Notes under the pieces: generated by a model
Database searches by the model: none
What the model was told of the DNA's origin: nothing
The model's input: the letters and a program-made list of their open reading frames with translations, nothing else
Part shown: one piece after another, positions 19,765-26,167 of the stretch
Layout: each line of letters begins with the position of its first letter
Numbering within the stretch: the first letter of the stretch is position 1
Position numbers and translations under genes: made by a program
DNA from: Methylobacterium currus
GTDB taxonomy: Bacteria > Pseudomonadota > Alphaproteobacteria > Rhizobiales > Beijerinckiaceae
Direction of reading: 5' to 3'
Assembly (NCBI RefSeq): GCF_003058325.1
Contig: NZ_CP028843.1
Location: 4,829,001 to 4,893,000, forward strand
DNA length: 64,000 nt

Positions 19765-20673
19765 ATGCCCGCCGACCTGTTTCCCGGTTTCACCTCGCAC
19801 TGGATCGACCTGCCCGACGGGCGCTTCTTCGCCCGGGCCGGCGGCCCCGAGGAGGCCCCGCCCCTGGTGCTGCTGCACGGCTTTCCCCAGACCCATGCCT
19901 GCTGGCACAGGATCGCCCCGGCGCTCGCCCGCACCCACCGGGTGATCTGCCTCGATCTCAAGGGCTACGGCTGGTCGGCCGCGCCGGCCGGAGACCCCGG
20001 CCACGAGGCCTATTCCAAGCGGCAGATGGGCCGGGAGGTCGTCGCCGTGATGGAGCGGCTGGGCCATGTCCGCTTCGGCCTGATCGGCCACGACCGCGGC
20101 GCCCGGGTCGGCTACCGCCTCGCCCTCGACGAGCCGGGCCGGATCGACCGTCTCGCCCTCCTGGACATCCTGCCGACGGTGTCGCAGTGGCGGAAGATGG
20201 ACCGGGAGCCGGACGCCTATCCGCATTGGCGCTTCCTGGCGCAAGCCGCCCCGATCCCCGAGAAGGCGATCGGCAAGGCTCCGATCCCGTACTACGAGGA
20301 TCTGCTGCGGCTCTGGACCGGCGACGGCACCCTCGACGCCTTCTCTCCCGGTGCCCTCGACCTCTACCGCCAGAGCTGGAACGTGCCCGAGCGGATCCAC
20401 GCCTCTTGCGAGGATTACCGCGCCGGGGCCGGCCCCGACCGGGCCGCCGACGAGGCCGACCTCGCCAAGGGGCGCCGCCTCGCCGGCCCGGTCCTGGTGC
20501 TGGTCGCCGACCGCTTCGTCGGCCGCGACGGGCTCGATCCGGTGCGGCAGGCCTGGACCGGCACCTTCGCACCGGGGGATACCACCTTCGAGATCGTCTC
20601 CTCGGGCCATTTCGTGGCCGAGGAGAACCCGGGGGCGACGCTTCCGATCCTGGAACGCTTCCTCGCGGCCTGA
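19765..20673 (+). CDS. alpha/beta hydrolase, haloacetate dehalogenase-like
   Basis: A 302-aa alpha/beta hydrolase. The nucleophile is aspartate, D110 in GHDRGAR, not serine, which places it with haloalkanoate dehalogenases and epoxide hydrolases. Residues known in fluoroacetate dehalogenase for carboxylate binding (R111, R114), halide stabilisation (H154, W155, Y218) and the acid-base pair (D134, H282) are all present in matching order. From this I infer haloacetate, perhaps fluoroacetate, dehalogenation; epoxide hydrolase is the alternative. No halide transporter is adjacent. Confidence 0.83.
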   Translation: MPADLFPGFTSHWIDLPDGRFFARAGGPEEAPPLVLLHGFPQTHACWHRIAPALARTHRVICLDLKGYGWSAAPAGDPGHEAYSKRQMGREVVAVMERLGHVRFGLIGHDRGARVGYRLALDEPGRIDRLALLDILPTVSQWRKMDREPDAYPHWRFLAQAAPIPEKAIGKAPIPYYEDLLRLWTGDGTLDAFSPGALDLYRQSWNVPERIHASCEDYRAGAGPDRAADEADLAKGRRLAGPVLVLVADRFVGRDGLDPVRQAWTGTFAPGDTTFEIVSSGHFVAEENPGATLPILERFLAA

Positions 20674-20825
20674 TTCCGCCACAGACCCGCGCGGAGCGGG
20701 GGACCGCTCCCCGCCCCGGCCCGTAGCCCGGGCGGGCCGCCTGCGGCACAAGCCCTGCGGGCGCGCGGCGAGGTTTCTCACGCCGCAGGCGCCTCTCGTG
20801 CCGTAGGCACCTGGGGGAAACATCC

Positions 20826-21701
20826 GTGGGTCTGATCTACGCGCTCGGCGCCTTCCTGAGCTGGGGCCTCGTCGTCCCGGTTCACTTCCGCCTGCTCGAC
20901 GGGGTGCCGGCCTGGGGCATCCTCGCCCACCGCATCGTCTGGTCGAGCCTGTTCATCGCGCTGCTGCTCCTCGCCCTGCGGGTGATGCGCCGGGCACCCC
21001 GGTTCACGCTGGAGCGCCGTCACGCCTTCCTGCTGCTCTCCGCGCTCATCATCGCGGGCAATTGGTCGCTCTACCTGTGGGCGGTGCAGAACGGGCGGAT
21101 GCTGGAGGCGAGCCTCGGCTACTTCATCAACCCGCTCGTCAACGTGGCGCTCGGCGCCCTGGTGCTGCGCGAGACCTTGCGCCCGCTCCAGCTCGCCGCA
21201 GTGGCCCTCGCCGGCGTCGGCGTGGTCGCGGCCGTGGTGGCGGCCGGCACCCTGCCGTGGATCGCGCTCGCGCTCGCCGTCAGCTTCGCGATCTACGGCC
21301 TGATCCGCAAGCTGGTGCCGATCGACCCGATCCTGGGCCTCGGCGCCGAGACCTTCGCGCTCCTGCCGCTCGCGCTCGCCTACCTCGTCGTCGCACCGGC
21401 GCCCCCCGGCCAGGGCACCGGCCAGTGGCTGCTGCTGATGCTCACCGGCATCACCACCGCGGTCCCGCTGATGTGGTTCGCCGCCGCCGCCTCCCGCCTC
21501 AAGCTCTCGACCATCGGGCTGCTGCAATACCTCTCGCCGTCCTGCCTGCTGCTCTTGAGCGTGCTCGTCTACGGCGAATCGCTGCCGCCTTCCCGGGCCC
21601 TGGTCTTCGGGCTGATCTGGGCGGGACTGGCGCTCTACGCCCTCGACGCGGCGCGTCCGCGCCCCGTCGTGGCGCGCCAGCCCGAGGATTGCACAGGCTG
21701 A
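20826..21701 (+). CDS. rarD: RarD-type EamA family permease
   Basis: A 291-aa membrane protein of the drug/metabolite transporter superfamily with about ten hydrophobic segments. Family signatures seen: GALFSWG-like start (YALGAFLSWGLVVPVHF), AHRIVWSSLF, NWSLYLWAVQNGRMLEASLGY and FINPLVNVALGALVL. RarD substrates are not established. The start is GTG 20826 with GGGGGAAA upstream. A 152-bp GC-rich gap separates it from the hydrolase. Confidence 0.9.
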   Translation: MGLIYALGAFLSWGLVVPVHFRLLDGVPAWGILAHRIVWSSLFIALLLLALRVMRRAPRFTLERRHAFLLLSALIIAGNWSLYLWAVQNGRMLEASLGYFINPLVNVALGALVLRETLRPLQLAAVALAGVGVVAAVVAAGTLPWIALALAVSFAIYGLIRKLVPIDPILGLGAETFALLPLALAYLVVAPAPPGQGTGQWLLLMLTGITTAVPLMWFAAAASRLKLSTIGLLQYLSPSCLLLLSVLVYGESLPPSRALVFGLIWAGLALYALDAARPRPVVARQPEDCTG

Positions 21702-21787
21702 GGCAAGCTCCACCGGTCAAGCTTCCCCCGTCCAACCATAATCGCCGGGCTCTCTCGCCTCACGCGACGAATCGGCGGGGGCCCGGA

Positions 21788-21910
21788 ATGATCCTGAACG
21801 AGGTAAAGGCGAGGGACGAGGACGGGCCGCACCCGATCTGGCTGGTGCTCGGCCCGTGGGCGGTGTTCGCCGTGGCGGTCGGTGGATTTCTGGCGCGCTG
21901 GCTGCCGTGA
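21788..21910 (+). CDS. small single-pass membrane protein
   Basis: A 40-aa frame: a charged N terminus (MILNEVKARDEDGPH) and one membrane segment (PIWLVLGPWAVFAVAVGGFL). Short proteins of this kind occur often in this genus. Function unknown. The ATG follows GCCCGGA, a weak ribosome site. Confidence 0.5.
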   Translation: MILNEVKARDEDGPHPIWLVLGPWAVFAVAVGGFLARWLP

Positions 21911-21965
21911 CGGTCTTTCGACCGCCCTCCATCGCGTCAAGATCGGAATAGACTCGACCCTCGAC

Positions 21966-22001
21966 GTCGTCCCGGGGCAGCGAAGCGGAACCCGGGATGA
22001 C
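21966..22001. repeat. intergenic hairpin between convergent genes
   Basis: Arms GTCGTCCCGGG and CCCGGGATGAC (one mismatch) flank a 14-nt loop between the small membrane ORF and the SDR gene. It resembles REP-like units common in this group and may terminate both transcripts. Confidence 0.5.
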
Positions 22002-22042
22002 GCGGAGGGCGGAGGCACTGTCGAGCCGACCCGGCAAATCCC

Positions 22043-22810
22043 TTACGTCAGCATCTGCAAGTCGCCGTCCACCGCCAGCGCCTGGCCGGAGATGGTCTTG
22101 CCCCGCTCTGAGGCCAGGAACAGGATCTGGTCGGCGATCTGGCGGGCGGTGACGTAGTCCTTGATCGAGGCCGCCGCGAAGGCCGCCTGCTCCATCTCGG
22201 AAAAGCTGATGCCGCGCTGCTGCGCCTTGGCCTCCAGCACCCGGCGCTGGCGGTCGCCGGCGACGATGCCGGGGAGCACCGCGTTGACCCGGACGCCGTC
22301 GGGCCCGAGCTCGCGCGACAGCGACTTGGTGAAGCCGATCACCGCCCACTTCGCCGCCGCGTAGGGCGTGCGCAGCGGGAAGCCGAAGCGGCCCGCCACC
22401 GAGGACAGGTTGACGATCGACGGGTTCGCGCTCTTGCGCAGATGCGGCACCGCCAGGCGCACGCAGTTGAACTGCCCGGTGATGCAGATGTCGAGGGTGC
22501 GGTCCCAATCCTCCGGGTTGATCTCCTCCACGCGTCCCGTCGGCCCGGCGATGCCCGCATTGTTGATCAGCGAATCGAGCCCGCCGAGCGCGTCTTGCGC
22601 CTCCGCGAACAGCCGGGCGACGTCGTCGCGCGAGGCGACATCGGCATAGGTGCCGGTGATGCCGGCGGGCAGGGCCGCCAGGGCGTCGCGGTCGACGTCG
22701 CAGACATGGACCCGCGCGCCCTCCTCCACGAAGGCCCGGGCCACGTCGAGCCCGATGCCGCCGGCGCCCGCGGTGACCAGCACCTTCAGGCCGTTCAATC
22801 CCATGTCCAT
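22043..22810 (-). CDS. short-chain dehydrogenase/reductase
   Basis: A 255-aa SDR with the cofactor motif TAGAGGIG near 13-20, NNAG near 88-91, the catalytic serine in NLSSVAGR, and YAAAK (Tyr/Lys) near 153-157. D40 after the second strand (VCDVDRDAL) suggests NAD preference. ATG 22810 is preceded by GGAGGACATC. It lies downstream of, and in the same direction as, the GntR gene, with a 103-bp MITE between them. Likely oxidises a hydroxyacid or sugar in the neighbouring catabolic pathway; the substrate is not known. Confidence 0.9.
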   Translation of the reverse strand: MDMGLNGLKVLVTAGAGGIGLDVARAFVEEGARVHVCDVDRDALAALPAGITGTYADVASRDDVARLFAEAQDALGGLDSLINNAGIAGPTGRVEEINPEDWDRTLDICITGQFNCVRLAVPHLRKSANPSIVNLSSVAGRFGFPLRTPYAAAKWAVIGFTKSLSRELGPDGVRVNAVLPGIVAGDRQRRVLEAKAQQRGISFSEMEQAAFAAASIKDYVTARQIADQILFLASERGKTISGQALAVDGDLQMLT

Positions 22811-22844
22811 GATGTCCTCCGTGCTCGAGGGGCGGCCGCCCCAT

Positions 22845-23021
22845 GGTCTCGATGCGAGGGCGCGAGGCGCCCCGTGGTCTCGATGCTAGTGCACTGACGC
22901 CTTCAGAAGGTACACCGCTCAGCACGATTTCCGCTGTGATTACAGCTGTTTGGCGAATGAGCATGTGGCTCGTTCGTCGGTGTCAGTGCACTAGGGCGCG
23001 AGGCGCCCCGTGGTCTCGATG
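22845..23021. repeat. 31-bp tandem duplication split by a MITE
   Basis: Unit 1 is 22845-22875. Unit 2 is 22876-22888 plus 22994-23011, differing by one base (CGAG to CTAG). A third partial copy (10 bp) ends at 23021 inside the GntR gene. Removing the MITE and one TA restores perfect 31-bp spacing. The CTAG variant holds the GntR stop codon and the TA target of the MITE. Confidence 0.85.
22889..22991. mobile_element. 103-bp IS630-related MITE
   Basis: The ends are GTGCACTGAC and its exact complement, with matches continuing to 12 of 13. TA flanks both sides (22887-22888 and 22992-22993). The same end sequence closes the IS630-type element at 1-165, so that transposase probably moved it. It has no coding capacity. 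It contains GCTGTGATTACAGC (22933-22946), a near palindrome resembling the TGTGATCACA site at 23805. Confidence 0.85.
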
Positions 23022-23719
23022 AAGGCGGCGCTTCCGGCGATGTCGGCGGCGAGCGCCGCGCGGGCGCCCTCGGCATCGCCGGCGGCCAACGCCGCCACGA
23101 GGTTCGCGTGATGCGCCTGCGCCCCGCCCTCGGCGAGGCGGCGGGGCGAGGAGCGCATGTCGAGGTTGAGCACCGGCCCGATGCGCAGCCACAGGCCTTC
23201 GATGATCGCGATCAAGGAGGGCAGGCCGGCGGCCTCGTAGACGGCGAAATGCAGGTCGCGATTGGCCCGCATCGCCCGCTCCAGGTCGGGCTCGGGCGCC
23301 CGCACCTCGTGCCGGAACACCGCGTCGTGCTCCCGGATCGCCGCGAGGTCGCGGGGCGTGACGGCCAGCGCAGCCTCCGCCGCGGCGAAACCCTCGACGG
23401 CGATCCTCACGCGGGTCAGCTCGCGGAATTTGTGCAGCGTGATCACCGGCACCCGGACTGCGCGGTTCGGCAGCACCTCCAGGGCCTCGTCGGCGACGAG
23501 CCGCGACACCGCCTCCCGCGCCGGCATCATCGAGGTGCCGAGCCGCTCGGCGACCGTCCGCAGGGATAGCCGCTCGCCGGGCGCGAGCTCGCCGGCGATC
23601 AGCAGGTCGCGCAGGGCGTCGTAGACCTGCGTGCCCAGGGTGATCCGCGCCGGCGGCGCGACGCCGTCCCGGTCGGGGCGCTCGCGCGCCTCCCCTCCAT
23701 GCAAGTCCCGCCTTTCCAA
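22991..23719 (-). CDS. GntR family transcriptional regulator, FCD (FadR) subfamily
   Basis: A 242-aa regulator with an N-terminal winged helix (about 28-92: QVYDALRDLLIAGELAPGER, LSLRTVAERLGTSMMPAREA) and a C-terminal all-helical FCD ligand domain with histidines that usually bind metal. Such proteins repress catabolic genes until a carboxylate binds. The start is TTG 23719, with GGGGAGG 5 bases upstream. The stop codon is the CTAG at the MITE boundary. It is divergent from the Liv-type binding-protein gene and upstream of the SDR gene. Confidence 0.9.
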   Translation of the reverse strand: MERRDLHGGEARERPDRDGVAPPARITLGTQVYDALRDLLIAGELAPGERLSLRTVAERLGTSMMPAREAVSRLVADEALEVLPNRAVRVPVITLHKFRELTRVRIAVEGFAAAEAALAVTPRDLAAIREHDAVFRHEVRAPEPDLERAMRANRDLHFAVYEAAGLPSLIAIIEGLWLRIGPVLNLDMRSSPRRLAEGGAQAHHANLVAALAAGDAEGARAALAADIAGSAAFIETTGRLAP

Positions 23720-23804
23720 GCGGACCTCCCCTGCGTTCCTCCTGCCGGCGCATGCGGACGGTGTCTCCCGTCTCGACAGGCGCGCCGTTTGATGCCAGCC
23801 TAAG

Positions 23805-23814
23805 TGTGATCACA
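23805..23814. promoter_or_regulatory. candidate operator of the GntR regulator
   Basis: TGTGATCACA is a perfect palindrome in the 146-bp divergent region between the GntR and binding-protein genes; GATCACG follows at once as a partial second half. FCD regulators bind short palindromes of this size. No binding data. Confidence 0.4.
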
Positions 23815-23865
23815 GATCACGGCAACCCGAACGACCGTGATGCGATCCCGGGCAGGACACGCACC

Positions 23866-25143
23866 ATGACGCAGGGCTCCACTCCCAAGCGCCCCCTCAT
23901 CACGCGCTCCCTCATCACGCGCCGCCGTCTCGTGCAGGGTGGCCTCGCCGCCGGCGCCGCGCTCGCGATGCCGGGCCTCGTGCGCGCACAAGGCGCGCCG
24001 ATCCGCATCGGCCACCTCACGCCGCGCACCGGCTTCCTGGGCCCGCTCGGCGAATACGCCGTGATGGCGGCCCAGCTCGCCGCCGAGGAGATCAACGCCG
24101 CCGGCGGCATCAACGGCCGCAGGATCGAGCTCCTCACCGAGGATTCGGTCAATCCGCAGACCGCCTCCGGCAAGGCCGAGCGCTACGTCGAGCGCGACAA
24201 GGTCGCGGCGATCGTCGGCGAGATTTCCTCGGCCTCGGCGCTGGCCATCGGCCAGGTTGCGCAGCGGGGGAAGACGATCTTCCTCAATACCGGCGCCAAT
24301 TCTGATGCTTTGCGCGGGCAGGATTGCAAGCGCTACATGTTCCACGTCGAGGGCGCGAACTCGATGTACGTCAAGGCGGTCGGCCGCTCCTTGACCGAGG
24401 GCGGGCTCGTCAAGGGCAAGCGCTGGTACTCGCTCACCGCCGACTACGCCTTCGGCCACGACCTCCTGCGGGTCGCCAAGGTGTTCATGCAGGGCAATGG
24501 CGGAACCTTCGCGGCCGACGAGCTGGTTCCGACCGACGCCACCGACTTCTCCGCCTACCTGATCAAGATCCGGCAGGCGAAGCCCGACCTCGTGATCTCG
24601 AACCTCGCCGGCAACCAGATCACCAACTTCCTCAAGCAATATGCCGAGTACGGCCTGCCCTTCCCGGTCGCCGGGTTCGGCTTCGACACGGCTTTGGCCT
24701 GGGGCGCCGGCTCCGGCAACTTCGCCGGCACCTGGCCCTGCCTGTGGCACCACAAGGTCGACACGCCCTCCGCCAAGGCCTTCGTGGCGGCCTTCACGAA
24801 GAAGTACGGCAAGCCGCCCGAGAACCAGGCCTGGGGCGACTACAACGCGGTCAAGATCGTCGCGAAGGCGATGGCCGATACAGGGTCGACCGAGGGGCCG
24901 AAGCTGGTCTCCTATCTCGAGGGCGGCGCCAAGTTCGACGTTCAGAAGCCCCGCCCGGCTTATTTCCGCGCCCGCGACCATCAGCTCATCAGCGAGATGT
25001 ACGCGATCACGGCGCTGCCCGCCGACAAGGTGAAGGACAAGTGGGACCTGTTCACCTCGACCCCGGCGATCCCCGGGCCCAACGAGGACATGGAGGTGCT
25101 GGCGCCGACGGCGGAGGAGGCGGCGTGCCGGATGGAGGGGTAG
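23866..25143 (+). CDS. branched-chain-type ABC transporter substrate-binding protein
   Basis: A 425-aa periplasmic Peripla_BP_6 protein. A twin-arginine-like leader (ITRRRLVQGGLAAGAALAMPG) is followed by IRIGHLTPRTGFLGPLGEY and AAEEINAAGGINGRRIEL, the family opening. ATG 23866 is chosen because the signal begins there; the frame is open further upstream. These proteins bind amino acids, amides, aromatic acids or other small carboxylates, so the name alone does not fix the ligand. First gene of the plus-strand operon facing the GntR gene. Confidence 0.9.
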   Translation: MTQGSTPKRPLITRSLITRRRLVQGGLAAGAALAMPGLVRAQGAPIRIGHLTPRTGFLGPLGEYAVMAAQLAAEEINAAGGINGRRIELLTEDSVNPQTASGKAERYVERDKVAAIVGEISSASALAIGQVAQRGKTIFLNTGANSDALRGQDCKRYMFHVEGANSMYVKAVGRSLTEGGLVKGKRWYSLTADYAFGHDLLRVAKVFMQGNGGTFAADELVPTDATDFSAYLIKIRQAKPDLVISNLAGNQITNFLKQYAEYGLPFPVAGFGFDTALAWGAGSGNFAGTWPCLWHHKVDTPSAKAFVAAFTKKYGKPPENQAWGDYNAVKIVAKAMADTGSTEGPKLVSYLEGGAKFDVQKPRPAYFRARDHQLISEMYAITALPADKVKDKWDLFTSTPAIPGPNEDMEVLAPTAEEAACRMEG

Positions 25144-25183
25144 GCGTCGCCGGCTCATCGACGCGGTCAAGATGAAGCGCGTC

Positions 25184-25209
25184 TCCCCTCCCCCGTATGG
25201 GAGAGGGGA
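25184..25209. repeat. intergenic hairpin, family 2 (TCCCCTC type)
   Basis: An 11-bp stem with one mismatch and a GTAT loop, followed by GATCCGGCGC. Nearly the same hairpin and flank occur at 38722-38747, after the second Liv operon. Here it lies between binding-protein and permease genes. Confidence 0.75.
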
Positions 25210-25288
25210 TCCGGCGCCTTCCTTGTTGAACGTAATCGAAGTGGCGCAGCCTGACTGATATTCGCGGAATTCCGAAGGAAGCGAGATC

Positions 25289-26167
25289 GTGCTCCTCCTC
25301 ACCCTCGCCGTCGAGCAGGTCGTCAACGGCCTGTTCCTGGGTGCGATCTACCTCCTGATCGCGCTCGGCCTGTCGCTGATCTTCAGCTTGGGCGGCATCG
25401 TCAATCTGGCCCACGGCGCGTTCTACGCGATCGGCGCCTACCTGACGATCGTGCTGTCCCCCGCCCTCGGCTTCGGCGGCTCCCTCGTCGCCGCGCCGGT
25501 CCTCGTCGCGGTGATCGGCCTTCTGGTCGAGCGGTTCCTCTTCCGCCGCTTCTACCGCGCCGACCCGATCCTCTCGCTGCTTCTTACCTTCGGCCTTGCG
25601 ATGGTGGCCGAGCAGGCCCTGCGGATGATCTTCGGCGCGCCGCCCCTGCCCTACGCGATCCCGCAGGCCCTGCGCGGGCAGATCTTCGTCGGCGACTTCG
25701 TGCTGTCGCGCTACCGGCTCGCCATCCTGGCGGCGGTCATCGTAGCGGTGGCCTGCGTCTGGTTCCTGCTCCAGCGCACCACCTTCGGGCGGGTGGTCCG
25801 GGCCGGCGTCCAGAACCCCGACATGGTCGCGGCGCTCGGCATCTCGCTCAAACCCTACATGGCGACGGTGGTGGGGTTGAGCGTCGGCCTCGCGGCGCTC
25901 GCCGGGGTGATGCTGGCGCCGATCTCCGGCGTGCACCCGGCGATGGGCGCGGAGGTGCTCACCGGCGCCTTCGTGGTGGTGGTGATCGGCGGCCTCGGCT
26001 CGTTCTGGGGCGTGGTGCTGGCCGCACTCATCGTCGGAATCGTCCGCGGCCTGATGGTGCTGGTCTATCCGGGTTTCGCCGAAGCCGCGATCTACGCCCT
26101 GATGGCGGTCATCCTGCTCGTCCGGCCGCGCGGCCTGCTGGGCGAGCGCATCCTGCGGTTCGAGTGA
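25289..26167 (+). CDS. Liv-type ABC transporter permease (LivH)
   Basis: A 292-aa inner membrane permease with about eight hydrophobic segments. The family opening VNGLFLGAIYLLIALGLSLI and FSLGGIVNLAHGAFYAIGAY are clear, as is the EAA-like loop VVRAGVQNPDMVAALGIS. GTG 25289 follows GAAGGAAGCGAG. It overlaps the next gene by 4 bases (GTGA). Confidence 0.93.
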   Translation: MLLLTLAVEQVVNGLFLGAIYLLIALGLSLIFSLGGIVNLAHGAFYAIGAYLTIVLSPALGFGGSLVAAPVLVAVIGLLVERFLFRRFYRADPILSLLLTFGLAMVAEQALRMIFGAPPLPYAIPQALRGQIFVGDFVLSRYRLAILAAVIVAVACVWFLLQRTTFGRVVRAGVQNPDMVAALGISLKPYMATVVGLSVGLAALAGVMLAPISGVHPAMGAEVLTGAFVVVVIGGLGSFWGVVLAALIVGIVRGLMVLVYPGFAEAAIYALMAVILLVRPRGLLGERILRFE

